NCBI GenBank assembly: GCA_002418185.1
Contig: DIDN01000026.1
Span: 1-28,889, forward strand
DNA from: Deltaproteobacteria bacterium UBA5799
GTDB taxonomy: Bacteria > Desulfobacterota > GWC2-55-46
Direction: 5' to 3'
Length of the DNA stretch: 28,889 nt
The notes beneath the pieces were generated by a model that was given only the letters and a program-made list of their open reading frames with translations, ran no database searches and was not told where the DNA came from. Made by a program: the position numbers and the translations under genes. Every line of letters begins with the position of its first letter. Position 1 is the first letter of the stretch. Positions 6,659-14,419 of the stretch are shown here, piece by piece.

Positions 6659-7420
6659 ATGAACGGGCACGCGCACGAACTGAAATGGCACACCAGCTAC
6701 TGGCCGCTCCTGGTGAGCGTGGGGACGCTCTTCCTCGCGCCGCTGGCCTTCGGCTTCTATTTCGTTTACAAAATGCCGCTCGCGGCATTCGTCTGCCTGG
6801 GGATAGGCGCGCCGCTGGTGCTCATATCCATCATAGGCTGGGTCAGGGAAGGGCTCGAGGACGAGCACGGCTACTCGGCGGGCCTGAGCGTCTGGGCCAT
6901 GCCCTTTTTCATCGTTGCCGAGGCCTTCCTCTTCGTGGGTTTCTTCGCGGCATACTGGGTCACGCGGCTTACGGCCCCTTTCTGGCCGCCGCCCGGCACC
7001 CCCGAGATGTCGATGGCGGTGCCGGTTGTCATGACCTTCATCCTCGTGGCGTCGAGCTTCACCATCCACCTCGCAGAGGGGAAGATCGAGGACGAGCGCT
7101 ACGACGGGAAGGGGTTCATCTTCTGGCTCGCGGTCACGATGGTCCTGGGCGCGGTCTTCCTCGGCATCTCCGCTTTCGAGTGGACAGAGCTCTACCACCA
7201 CGGCTTCGTCTTCGGAACGAACGTCTTCTCGTCCTCCTTCTTCTCGATAACCGGGTTCCACGGCTCGCACGTCCTGGTGGGGCTGGCGCTCTTCCTCTGC
7301 ATACTCTTGCCGGCGCTCTCGGGCAAGGTCAACAAGGCGTTCGTCAAGTCGGCCTCGGTCTACTGGCACTTCGTGGACGTAGTATGGTTTTTCGTGGTCT
7401 CGCAGCTCTATTTCTGGTAG
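6659..7420 (+). CDS. coxC: Cytochrome c oxidase subunit III
   Basis: A 253-residue membrane protein with seven predicted helices. It matches heme-copper oxidase subunit III: EAFLFVGFFAAYW in the middle, the FHGSHVLVGL helix, and the C-terminal VYWHFVDVVWFFVVSQLYFW pattern. It supports the catalytic core in the inner membrane. A strong Shine-Dalgarno (AGGAGGT, 6644-6650) sits eight bases from the ATG. It is the first structural gene of the oxidase operon, so the order is C-B-A rather than the more common B-A-C. It follows the Rrf2 gene on the same strand and is probably controlled by it. Confidence 0.95.
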   Translation: MNGHAHELKWHTSYWPLLVSVGTLFLAPLAFGFYFVYKMPLAAFVCLGIGAPLVLISIIGWVREGLEDEHGYSAGLSVWAMPFFIVAEAFLFVGFFAAYWVTRLTAPFWPPPGTPEMSMAVPVVMTFILVASSFTIHLAEGKIEDERYDGKGFIFWLAVTMVLGAVFLGISAFEWTELYHHGFVFGTNVFSSSFFSITGFHGSHVLVGLALFLCILLPALSGKVNKAFVKSASVYWHFVDVVWFFVVSQLYFW

Positions 7421-7460
7421 GGCGGGGCTTATTATCATGAAAGGAAAGGAGCTTCAGCAT

Positions 7461-8168
7461 ATGAAGACATTAAAGCGGCTCATCGCGGGGGGCGCCCTCC
7501 TTCTTCCCGCGGTTCGCGCCGAGGCCGAGGAGGGCGGCGCAGTGCCGGACATAACCGAGGCCTGGCACCACCTCTGGAAGGAGCTCTTGCTCGACATAAC
7601 CATAATTGGCGTGATATTCGCGGCGGTGACGCTTTATCTGCTCATAAGGTACAGGAGGAGGAAGGAAGGCGAGGAGGGGAAGGGCACGGCGCTAACGCCC
7701 CTTGCGTCGCTCGGCTGGGTGCTCATCCCGGCGTTCATATTCCTCGCGGACGACGTCTTCCTTGCGGCCAAGAACTTCGAGCTCTGGAACAAGATGAGGG
7801 AGGTGCCCGAAGGTTCCTACGAGGTCAGGGTCGAGGCGTACATGTGGGGCTGGGACATAACCTACCCCGGGGGCGCTACCGCCACCAACGAGCTCAGGGT
7901 CCCGGAGGGGACCCCCGTAAAGGTGGCGCTCTCGAGCAGGGACGTCCTCCACAGCTTCTTCATACCCGACTTCAAGGTAAAGTGGGACACGGTGCCCGGC
8001 ATGGAGACCTACATCTGGTTCTACCCGAGGACAGTCGGGGAGCACGTCATGACCTGCGCGGAGTTCTGCGGCACCCTGCATTCGAGCATGCACGGCAAGG
8101 TCATCGTGATGCCCGAGGCCGAGTTTAAAAAATGGATAGAGGAGAACACTCCTCAGAAAAAAGCTTAG
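7461..8168 (+). CDS. coxB: Cytochrome c oxidase subunit II
   Basis: A 235-residue subunit that receives electrons from cytochrome c through the CuA centre. The N-terminal signal is followed by two membrane helices (about 43-63 and 82-102) and a periplasmic cupredoxin domain. All CuA ligands are present: His164, Cys199, Glu201, Cys203, His207 and Met210. The aromatic stretch YMWGWDITYP lies near residues 127-136. No CXXCH follows, so this is an aa3-type subunit without fused heme c. I chose ATG 7461 because AAAGGAG lies nine bases before it. An in-frame ATG at 7437 has no convincing ribosome site. The gene sits between coxC and coxA. Confidence 0.95.
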   Translation: MKTLKRLIAGGALLLPAVRAEAEEGGAVPDITEAWHHLWKELLLDITIIGVIFAAVTLYLLIRYRRRKEGEEGKGTALTPLASLGWVLIPAFIFLADDVFLAAKNFELWNKMREVPEGSYEVRVEAYMWGWDITYPGGATATNELRVPEGTPVKVALSSRDVLHSFFIPDFKVKWDTVPGMETYIWFYPRTVGEHVMTCAEFCGTLHSSMHGKVIVMPEAEFKKWIEENTPQKKA

Positions 8169-8178
8169 GGAGGACTAT

Positions 8179-9807
8179 ATGAGCTCAACCATGGTCACCG
8201 GTTCCGTTGACACGCACCAGGCGTCCGGCTCCGGTTTCAGCCTCAAGGAATGGGTCTTCACGACGGACCACAAGAGGGTGGCCGTCCTCTACATGATAGG
8301 GGCTTTCGCCGCCTTCCTGGTCGCCGGCATAATGGCCATCCTCATGAGGACCGAGCTCGCGAGCCTCGGCCCGACCGTTACGGACAACCCGGCCGCCTAC
8401 AATACCTGGCTGTACTTTCACGGGGCCGCGATGATACTCGGCTACCAGATACCGGCGCTCACCGGGTTTTTCGCAAACTACTACGTCCCGCTCATGATAG
8501 GCGCAAAGGACGTCGCCTTCCCGAGGGTGAACGCGCTTAGCGTCTGGCTCTTCTGGATGGGGCTGGTGGTGGCGCTCCTGACGTTCGTGATACCCGACCC
8601 TCCTGACATAATGTGGACGGGCTACCCGCCTTACTCGATACTCACGGGCGGCAACACCGCATTCTACACCTTCACCGTGCTCCTCATGGGTTTTTCCTCC
8701 ATAGCGGCGGGCGTGAACTTCCTTACCACGATAATCTACATGAGGGCGCCGGGCATGGCCTGGAGCAAGCTCAACATCTTCATCTGGTGCACCCTGGCGG
8801 CGTTCATCATTCAGATAATCTTCGTCCCGATACTGGGCGTGGCGGTCACGATGCTCTCGCTCGATAAGTACCTCGGCACGCATTTCTTCAACGCCGCCGC
8901 GGGCGGGAGCGCCCTCATATACGAGAACCTCTTCTGGTTCTACTCGCACCCGGCGGTCTACGTCATATTCCTCCCGGCGGTCGGGCTCATATACGAGATA
9001 GTGGCCACCTTCGCGAGGAACAGGATATTCAACCACATGAAGATGGTCTACTACGGCATCTTCGGGGTGCTCGCGCTTACGGGCCTCGTCTGGGCCCACC
9101 ACCTCTACATCGCTGGCATCCCCAACTGGATGGTGCTCATCCATGTTTTCACGACGCTCGTCATAAGCATACCCGTGGGACTCCTCATGATAGGGCTACT
9201 GGGCACGCTCTACAAGGGCTCCATACAGTATTCGACGCCCATGCTCTACGCAGCCGGGTTCCTCTTCCTTTTCCTCATAGGGGGGCTCACGGGCATACCG
9301 AACGCCATGTCCGCCATATACATGCACCTCACGGACACCTACTGGATGCCCGGCCACTTCCATTACGTCATGGCCGTTTCCATGACGACCGCCATACTCG
9401 GCGGCACCTATTACGTGCTCCCCAAGATGACCGGCAGGATGTACAGCGAAACGCTCGGCAAGCTCGGCTTCTTCCTCTTCTTCATCGGCGTCAACATAAC
9501 GTTCATGTTCACGCTCCTCATGGGCGTAAAGGGCCTGCCGAGGAGGTATTACGACTACCAGCAGTTCCCGGAGCTGGAGTGGATGCAGCAGTGGGCGACC
9601 ATCGGCTCGTATATAATACTCCTCGGGGCGCTCGTGGTGCTCGTCTCCTGGCTGCACTGCGCGTTTTTCGGCATGAGGGTCGGGCCCAACCCCTGGGGCT
9701 CGCGTTCGCTCGAATGGACCCACGCGCCTTCGCCTCCTCCTCCCGGCAACTTCGGCGGCGAGGTGAGGGTCCCCGAGGACTGGAGCCCGTACGGATACGG
9801 CAAATAG
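8179..9807 (+). CDS. coxA: Cytochrome c oxidase subunit I (A2-type heme-copper oxidase)
   Basis: A 542-residue subunit with about 12 membrane helices carrying the oxygen-reduction site. Ligands visible: His81 and His395 (low-spin heme), His393 (high-spin heme), His257, His307 and His308 (CuB), and the cross-link tyrosine Tyr261. The motif Tyr255-Ser256-His257-Pro258 replaces the glutamate of the usual proton channel and places the enzyme in the A2 subfamily of proton-pumping oxidases. A Shine-Dalgarno (TAGGGAGGA) precedes the ATG ten bases after the coxB stop. The C-terminal SLEWTHAPSPPPP tail is also typical. It should couple cytochrome c oxidation by O2 to proton pumping. Confidence 0.97.
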   Translation: MSSTMVTGSVDTHQASGSGFSLKEWVFTTDHKRVAVLYMIGAFAAFLVAGIMAILMRTELASLGPTVTDNPAAYNTWLYFHGAAMILGYQIPALTGFFANYYVPLMIGAKDVAFPRVNALSVWLFWMGLVVALLTFVIPDPPDIMWTGYPPYSILTGGNTAFYTFTVLLMGFSSIAAGVNFLTTIIYMRAPGMAWSKLNIFIWCTLAAFIIQIIFVPILGVAVTMLSLDKYLGTHFFNAAAGGSALIYENLFWFYSHPAVYVIFLPAVGLIYEIVATFARNRIFNHMKMVYYGIFGVLALTGLVWAHHLYIAGIPNWMVLIHVFTTLVISIPVGLLMIGLLGTLYKGSIQYSTPMLYAAGFLFLFLIGGLTGIPNAMSAIYMHLTDTYWMPGHFHYVMAVSMTTAILGGTYYVLPKMTGRMYSETLGKLGFFLFFIGVNITFMFTLLMGVKGLPRRYYDYQQFPELEWMQQWATIGSYIILLGALVVLVSWLHCAFFGMRVGPNPWGSRSLEWTHAPSPPPPGNFGGEVRVPEDWSPYGYGK

Positions 9808-9865
9808 CTTGAGCCCGGCATCCGATAAGCCGGGGAGATGCGGTTCAATCGAGAGGGAGGCTGTC

Positions 9866-10786
9866 ATGCGAGGAGTGGCTCAAATAATCCCATCGGGTCT
9901 CAGGGCCTTTGCGGTTTCCGGGGCAGCGGGATTTTCCAGGCAGGCGAGGTGCCTGGCCCTCCTGAAGCTCAGGATATGCTGGCTCATAACGCTCTCGGCA
10001 ATAGTCGGGCTTCTGTCCGCGCCGTACGGGTTCTCGGCTGAAAAGGCCGTTTTTCTCGCGATAGCGACCATGGCCGCGGCCTCGGCGGCGAGCGCGTTGA
10101 ACCACTATTTCGACCGGGACATAGACGCTGTCATGAAAAGGACCAGGGGCAGGCCGCTCGTTACGGCCTGCCCGCCTTCGGCGGCCCCGGTCCTTGCCCT
10201 TGTCCTCCTTGCCGTATCGGTCGCGGTCTCGGTTCTGAAGCTCAACTACATGGTCGCGCTCCACCTGTTGCTGGGCGCGTTCGTCTACGCGGTCGTCTAT
10301 ACCGTATGGCTGAAGAGAAGGACCGGCCTGAATATCGTGGTGGGCGGCCTTGCCGGGAGCTTCGCCGTGCTCGCCGGCGGCGCTTCCGCCGAGCCGGCAT
10401 TCTGCGCCGCGCCTTTCCTGCTCGCCGTGGTCCTCTTTTTCTGGACGCCCTCTCACTTCTGGAGCTTCGCCATAGTCCACAGGGAAGACTACGAGAGGGC
10501 CGGAGTGCCCATGCTCCCGAATATCGTCGGAGACAGAAGGGCGGCGGTCTGGATCATGGCGAATACCGCGGTGCTCGTGGCGTCCTCTTTCGTGCCGGTC
10601 GCCCTCGGCCTTTTCGGGGCGGTCTACGCGGCCTCAGCCTCCATTGCCGGGGCGCTCTTCCTTTACCGGAGCGCGCTCCTCGTAAAGGAGCAGTCAAGGG
10701 AGGCCGCCCGTAGGAACTTCAAGGCGTCGATGGCCTATCTCTCGATACTCTTCGCGGGCGTCATGCTCGACGCCCTGGCGGGCTGA
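9866..10786 (+). CDS. ctaB: Protoheme IX farnesyltransferase (heme O synthase)
   Basis: A 306-residue UbiA-type membrane prenyltransferase. It converts heme B to heme O, a precursor of heme A for the oxidase encoded just upstream. The first Asp-rich motif is NHYFDRDIDAVMKRTRGRP from Asn79. The second conserved block is YTVWLKRRTGLNIVVGG, followed by a WTPSHFW motif and HREDYERAGVPMLP, all typical of CtaB/CyoE. The ATG at 9866 has GGGAGG five bases upstream. A TTG at 9809 would also be in frame but would leave no room for its own ribosome site after coxA. It ends three bases before the SCO gene, within the same operon. No ctaA is seen nearby. Confidence 0.94.
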   Translation: MRGVAQIIPSGLRAFAVSGAAGFSRQARCLALLKLRICWLITLSAIVGLLSAPYGFSAEKAVFLAIATMAAASAASALNHYFDRDIDAVMKRTRGRPLVTACPPSAAPVLALVLLAVSVAVSVLKLNYMVALHLLLGAFVYAVVYTVWLKRRTGLNIVVGGLAGSFAVLAGGASAEPAFCAAPFLLAVVLFFWTPSHFWSFAIVHREDYERAGVPMLPNIVGDRRAAVWIMANTAVLVASSFVPVALGLFGAVYAASASIAGALFLYRSALLVKEQSREAARRNFKASMAYLSILFAGVMLDALAG

Positions 10787-10789
10787 GCC

Positions 10790-11554
10790 ATGCGACTTGT
10801 GATTGCAGCCATGATAACGGCAATCCTGGCCCTTGCAGCGCCTTCGGCAGGTATTGCCGAGGTCCCTGTCGGCTCCAGCCTGACCGACCGCGCCCTCGTA
10901 GACCAGGAAGGGAGGTCATTCAGGCTGAGCGAGCTTTACGGGAAGCCGTTTGTGTTGAGCTTCGTCTACACCTCCTGCGCCCATACATGCGGGACCCATA
11001 CCGATAGCCTCAAGGGCGCGTTCAGGAGCCCGGGCTCGGGCTTCGGGACGGAGTTCACCGCGCTCACCATAGGCTTCGACACCGAGAACGACACCCCGGA
11101 GGCGCTCAAGGAGTACGGCGCCAATTTCACGGACGATTTCGGCCAGTGGAGGTTCGCCACCTCCGACCTGAAGACCGTTGACGCGCTCGCAAGGGAAGCC
11201 GGTTTCGCGTACAGGAAGACTGAAAACGGCTTTGACCATCCCAACCTCGCGGTCGTCGTCGGCCCTGGCGGCAGGGTGGCGGGGCGGCTCTACGGGAACG
11301 GAATAGACCCGGAAGAGCTTGCCGGGGCCGTAAGGCAGTCAGTTGGCCCGGCTGCCCGGCCCGCTGCCCAGGCGTCCTCGGGCATCATAGCCTTCCTCAA
11401 GTCCATCTGCTATACCTATGACCCGGAGACCGGGACCTACGGCCTTGATTACGGCTTTCTCGCAAAGGCCGGTATGGGTGTCTTTGTCTATGCTGCCTTC
11501 CTCTTCTTCGGTCTCTATATCTTCCGCTCGGCCAGAAAAAAGCCGGGCGCGTAG
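10790..11554 (+). CDS. SCO1/SenC-type copper chaperone for oxidase CuA
   Basis: A 254-residue exported protein with a cleavable signal (about 1-23), a thioredoxin-fold domain and a C-terminal membrane helix (about 225-245). The copper-binding set is present: Cys63-x3-Cys67 in TSCAHTCG and His150 in FDHPN. SCO proteins deliver copper to, or reduce, the CuA site of subunit II. The position at the end of the coxCBA-ctaB operon, three bases after ctaB, fits that role. The C-terminal CYTYDPETGTYG stretch before the membrane helix is shared with many bacterial SCO relatives. Confidence 0.92.
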   Translation: MRLVIAAMITAILALAAPSAGIAEVPVGSSLTDRALVDQEGRSFRLSELYGKPFVLSFVYTSCAHTCGTHTDSLKGAFRSPGSGFGTEFTALTIGFDTENDTPEALKEYGANFTDDFGQWRFATSDLKTVDALAREAGFAYRKTENGFDHPNLAVVVGPGGRVAGRLYGNGIDPEELAGAVRQSVGPAARPAAQASSGIIAFLKSICYTYDPETGTYGLDYGFLAKAGMGVFVYAAFLFFGLYIFRSARKKPGA

Positions 11555-11712
11555 CGTATATCCCGCCCCTCCCCGGTCCCGATCCCGAATCAAGCGCTCC
11601 GGCGGCCAGTGCCCGCATGAAATTCCGTTTAAAGACGAGGGCTTGCCGCTACACGGTAACAGCGAGGGTGAATCCCCCTGGCAAAAAAAAAGAGAGTCTC
11701 GCACGAATCCGC

Positions 11713-11740
11713 TTGACAAGGCGAGTAGATCCGTTGTAAA
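11713..11740 (+). promoter_or_regulatory. Promoter of the Com-like gene
   Basis: A perfect -35 TTGACA (11713-11718) is followed after 16 bases by TGTAAA (11735-11740, 4/6 match to -10). The first Fur-like repeat starts at the last base of the -10, where a bound repressor would block polymerase. Confidence 0.5.
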
Positions 11741-11761
11741 TGATTATGAAAGTCAAAATCA
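11740..11761. repeat. Fur-like AT-rich box, copy 1
   Basis: A 22-base sequence that matches the copy at 11858-11879 at 20 positions. It contains TGATTAT-g-AAAGTCA, which resembles the 7-1-7 Fur-box layout (TGATAAT-n-ATTATCA) at about 10 of 14 positions. It stands out from the GC-rich surroundings and overlaps the -10/+1 region of the predicted promoter. Confidence 0.45.
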
Positions 11762-11857
11762 AATTTTCGGCCAGGCCTGATCTTCAGCCCTTTTCTTTCA
11801 GGCGCACCTGCGGCGGGCTCGCAAAGGACCAGTGCCGGGGAAAGGCATGCTCCGGCA

Positions 11858-11879
11858 ATGAATATGAAATTCAAAATCA
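11858..11879. repeat. Fur-like AT-rich box, copy 2
   Basis: The second copy contains the more symmetric TGAATAT-g-AAATTCA (six of seven positions symmetric). It lies 31 bases before the Com-like start codon, in the predicted leader. Two boxes at this distance could act together, or copy 2 could reflect a duplicated leader. Confidence 0.45.
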
Positions 11880-11910
11880 CCGCGCGCGCCGCCGTGGATA
11901 CGAGGTGGTC

Positions 11911-12072
11911 ATGAACGTCGCAAGAGAAGACGATAAGTCCCTCGATGCCGAGATAAGGTGCAGGAAGTGCAACAGGCTCCTCATGAAAGGGGAGGTCAGG
12001 CACGTGGAGATAAAGTGCCCTAAGTGCGGGTTTATCCAGGAGATAGGCAGTCCCGGGGCGGAAAAGGAATGA
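11911..12072 (+). CDS. Small Com-like zinc-ribbon protein
   Basis: A 53-residue protein with two CXXC pairs (Cys17/Cys20 and Cys36/Cys39). The pattern CRKCNRLLMKGEV...IKCPKCG matches the Com family, named for the phage Mu translational regulator and found as small chromosomal proteins in many bacteria. The cysteines should bind one zinc ion. The ATG at 11911 has GAGGTG just upstream. The frame is open to 11740, but the extra N terminus has no family resemblance and its first codons fall in the repeat. The Fur-like boxes suggest metal-dependent control. Its role is unknown. Confidence 0.7.
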   Translation: MNVAREDDKSLDAEIRCRKCNRLLMKGEVRHVEIKCPKCGFIQEIGSPGAEKE

Positions 12073-12232
12073 CGCCCGGGTTCATCGATAGTCGGTTCAG
12101 TCTTGTATACCCTCAGGCCTTTTCCGGTCTCAGGGCGAGTGCTTTCCGAGCGCCGTATTTTAACTCAGAGGATTCCGAGTCCCCCAGACGCCGCCCCAAT
12201 TGCGGCCCGGTCGTTTTATTCGAGAAGGGGGA

Positions 12233-12302
12233 GGCTCCGGATGCGCTGGCGCTCGGAGCCGATGCGGTTAATCGGCTGCACTCGCCGACCTGGTCCGCCA
12301 GG
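12233..12302 (+). promoter_or_regulatory. Hairpin-rich leader before the porin gene
   Basis: Three hairpins follow one another: GGCTCCG/CGGAGCC (12233-12239 with 12254-12260, with an inner GCGC/GCGC), GCCGAT/ATCGGC (12258-12263 with 12271-12276), and CCTGG-TCCG-CCAGG (12289-12302). The first two share bases 12258-12260, so they exclude each other. No T-tract follows, so they are not simple terminators. The rest of the 271-base gap (12073-12343) shows nothing I can name. Confidence 0.35.
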
Positions 12303-12343
12303 CAGGCCGGCAAAGGACCATACCAAAGAAAGAGGAGGGTAAG

Positions 12344-13639
12344 ATGAAAGGCTTGAGCAAGATGACTGCAATGGCGTTTACGGCGGCTCTCGTTTTCGGG
12401 GTTGCGCCCACGGAGGGCAACGCCGCGGAAGACGTGGACGAGCTTTCGCGGAAGGTCAAGATATTGACCGAAGAGGTCGAGAAATTGAAGCTCGGAGAGG
12501 TGGCTGACGACAAGTACGAGTCGTTCTCCGGCCTCGGCCCGGCGGCCTCGAAGGTCTACGGAAAACGGGGCGGGCTCTCCATCGGCGGCTACGGCGAGTT
12601 CTATTACACCAACTACCTCGACGACACCAAGAAGGACAAGGCCGACACGCTGAGGTTCATCCTGTACGCGGGCTACAAGTTCACCGACAATATCATACTC
12701 AACGCGGAGCTCGAGTTCGAGCACGCGGACAAGTCCTTTGTCGAGTTCGTATATGTCGATTTCCTCATAAACGAGGCCTTCAACGTAAGGCCCGGCCTCG
12801 TGCTCGTGCCCATGGGCATAATAAACGAGACGCATGAACCCACGACCTTCCACGGGGTAAACAGGCCCGAGGTCGAGAGGAACGTCATCCCCACCACCTG
12901 GCGCGACCTGGGCGTCATGGTGCACGGCGGGGTGGGGAACCTCTCCTACAAGGCCGCGGTGCTTAACGGCCTTAAGTCCGACAGCTTCAAGAAGTCCGAC
13001 TGGCTAAGGAGCGGCAGGTTCAAGGGCTCGGAGGCCAATGCCGAGAGCCTGGCCTATGTAGTCAACCTTGAGTACGGAGTAACCGAGGGCTTCACGGTCG
13101 GCGGCAGCTACTACTTCGGCGAGGCCGGGGCAGGCGCGGGCGGAAGCGAGGTTTTGGATGGGGACAAGAACGCTGATATCGACCTCTGGGAGGTGCACGC
13201 GATATTCCGGCAGAAAGGGCTTGAGCTACGCGGCCTCTATGTAGAGGGCAAGCTCGACGGCAATACCGCATTTGATGCTGACCCTCCGACTTCTGCCGGG
13301 AATAATGAAGTAGGCAAGAAGGCCAGGGGCTGGTATGTGGAGGCTGCCTATGATGTAATGCCCCATATAAAGCCCATGTCCGAGTCGTCGCTTACGCCTT
13401 TTGTCAGGTACGAGGACTACGACACCCACCACGAGGTCTTCAGCGGGGTAGCGGACGACCCGACCCAGCACAGGAGGATAACGACCGCGGGCGTGAGCTA
13501 CAAGCCCATACATAATGTCGTAATAAAGGCCGATTACCAGTGGAGGGACACCGCTTCCGACCTCTCGGAGGGGAAGGGTGCGGGTCTTGACGAGAACAAG
13601 ATAGACCAGTTCAACCTGGGTGTCGGCTTCATATTCTGA
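12344..13639 (+). CDS. Outer-membrane porin (phosphate-selective porin O/P-like)
   Basis: A 431-residue outer-membrane beta-barrel. It has a signal peptide (about 1-27, ending in GNAA), a short coiled-coil segment (about 31-48, DELSRKVKILTEEVEKLKLG), and then repeated amphipathic strands with aromatic girdles (for example GGYGEFYYTNYL and LILNAELEFEH-type strands). It ends in a C-terminal FNLGVGFIF with terminal Phe, the classic barrel assembly signal. The VLVPMGIINETHEPTTFHGVNRP region resembles proteins annotated as porins or OprO/P-like in deltaproteobacteria. A strong Shine-Dalgarno (AGGAGGGT) precedes the ATG. It is monocistronic, with a structured leader and an inverted-repeat element two bases after its stop. 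The transported substrate is unknown. Confidence 0.85.
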   Translation: MKGLSKMTAMAFTAALVFGVAPTEGNAAEDVDELSRKVKILTEEVEKLKLGEVADDKYESFSGLGPAASKVYGKRGGLSIGGYGEFYYTNYLDDTKKDKADTLRFILYAGYKFTDNIILNAELEFEHADKSFVEFVYVDFLINEAFNVRPGLVLVPMGIINETHEPTTFHGVNRPEVERNVIPTTWRDLGVMVHGGVGNLSYKAAVLNGLKSDSFKKSDWLRSGRFKGSEANAESLAYVVNLEYGVTEGFTVGGSYYFGEAGAGAGGSEVLDGDKNADIDLWEVHAIFRQKGLELRGLYVEGKLDGNTAFDADPPTSAGNNEVGKKARGWYVEAAYDVMPHIKPMSESSLTPFVRYEDYDTHHEVFSGVADDPTQHRRITTAGVSYKPIHNVVIKADYQWRDTASDLSEGKGAGLDENKIDQFNLGVGFIF

Positions 13640-13640
13640 T

Positions 13641-13759
13641 AGGCTGCTGAAAAAGTCCATCTGCGTCGAAGGCTACGTGCTGGGTACTCCGGCGTACACA
13701 AAAGTACGCCTCATTCCTCGCACCTCGACGCCTCGCATCTGGAGCTTTTTGAGCAGCCT
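13641..13759. repeat. 119-bp intergenic inverted-repeat element
   Basis: The ends form an imperfect terminal inverted repeat: AGGCTGCTGAAAAAG at 13641 against AGGCTGCTCAAAAAG read from 13759 on the other strand (14 of 15). A central hairpin GGCGTAC-ACAAAA-GTACGCC spans 13691-13710. A second, degenerate right end (GTTTTTCAGCAAGCTGCT) follows at about 13773-13790. It starts just after the porin stop codon. Elements with a GCTGCTGAAAAA end are common between genes in deltaproteobacterial genomes, which suggests a small non-autonomous mobile repeat. It may also serve as a transcription terminator. Confidence 0.65.
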
Positions 13760-13816
13760 GAATAAGAACGGAGTTTTTCAGCAAGCTGCTAAAGGCTTGC
13801 CGGGGAAAGGCGCTGC

Positions 13817-14419
13817 ATGGGACCTGTAAAAAGACCTCTCTTCCTCCTTCGCTTCAATGCGGCCGGGGCGTCCGCATTGAAGACGTGGTCGGTTTTCACG
13901 GTCCTTGCGGCGCTCCTCGTCTGGGCCTTGCCCCTCGACGCGAAGGTCTTCGCAACGAGGGACGAGGCCCTGGCGAGGGCGTTTCCCGGCCTTGAGATAG
14001 AAAAGATGTCAGTCTTCCTCGAGGACTCCGACCTCGACGAGGTCGAGAAGGCCTCAGGCGTGAGGCCCGGCTCCAAGCTCTTCACCTATTACGCGGCCCG
14101 TGGAAAGAGCGGAATAGAGGGCTACGCCGTGATAGAAAGCCACGTCGTCCGGACCAAGCCCGAGGCGTACATGGCCGTCATAAACCCGGGCGGGGAGATT
14201 CGCTACATCGAGATACTCGCCTTCTACGAGCCGCTCGAGTACATACCCTCGAAGAGGTGGCTCGACCAGTTCGTCGGCAAAAGGCTCTCCGAGAGCCTCT
14301 GGATAAACAGGGACATACAGGCCATAACAGGGGCGACCCTTACCGCCTTCGGACTGACGAGGGAGGTAAGGAAAACGCTCGCCACCATGGAGATAGCCGT
14401 CCCCGGAGGCATGAGATGA
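13817..14419 (+). CDS. Exported FMN-binding domain protein
   Basis: A 200-residue protein with one N-terminal hydrophobic segment (about 21-42, signal peptide or anchor) and a C-terminal FMN_bind domain like that of RnfG/NqrC. The flavinylation motif is ITGAT (170-174), with Thr174 as the expected site for covalent FMN attachment by ApbE. The usual aspartate of the motif is a glutamine here (Gln168), and Asp166 lies two residues earlier. The domain should face the periplasm. Its stop overlaps the start of the next membrane gene (ATGA 14416-14419). With the nearby b-type cytochrome this looks like an electron-transfer module across the inner membrane. The donor and acceptor are not known. Confidence 0.85.
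   Translation: MGPVKRPLFLLRFNAAGASALKTWSVFTVLAALLVWALPLDAKVFATRDEALARAFPGLEIEKMSVFLEDSDLDEVEKASGVRPGSKLFTYYAARGKSGIEGYAVIESHVVRTKPEAYMAVINPGGEIRYIEILAFYEPLEYIPSKRWLDQFVGKRLSESLWINRDIQAITGATLTAFGLTREVRKTLATMEIAVPGGMR

Larger units (their letters stand above)
11555..11910. other. 356-base intergenic region with promoter, repeats and hairpins
   Basis: No convincing gene. It holds a paired element TTGCC (11643-11647) with GGCAA (11680-11684) enclosing a small GGG/CCC hairpin, then a run of nine A residues. After that come a TTGACA promoter, two copies of an AT-rich repeat 118 bases apart, and a hairpin TGCCGGGG/CTCCGGCA (11833-11840 with 11850-11857). An open frame from 11740 runs into the Com-like gene, but its upstream part looks non-coding. 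I compared it mentally with cobalamin and other common riboswitches and found no full match. Confidence 0.5.

Noticed and set aside
11740..11910. N-terminal extension of the Com-like gene
   Set aside because: The frame is open, but it runs through a non-coding repeat and a hairpin and shows no family resemblance; the ATG at 11911 gives the normal Com length.
12024..12347. Open frames in the gap between the Com-like gene and the porin
   Set aside because: They have shadow-like composition and no ribosome site, and they overlap the hairpins of the leader.
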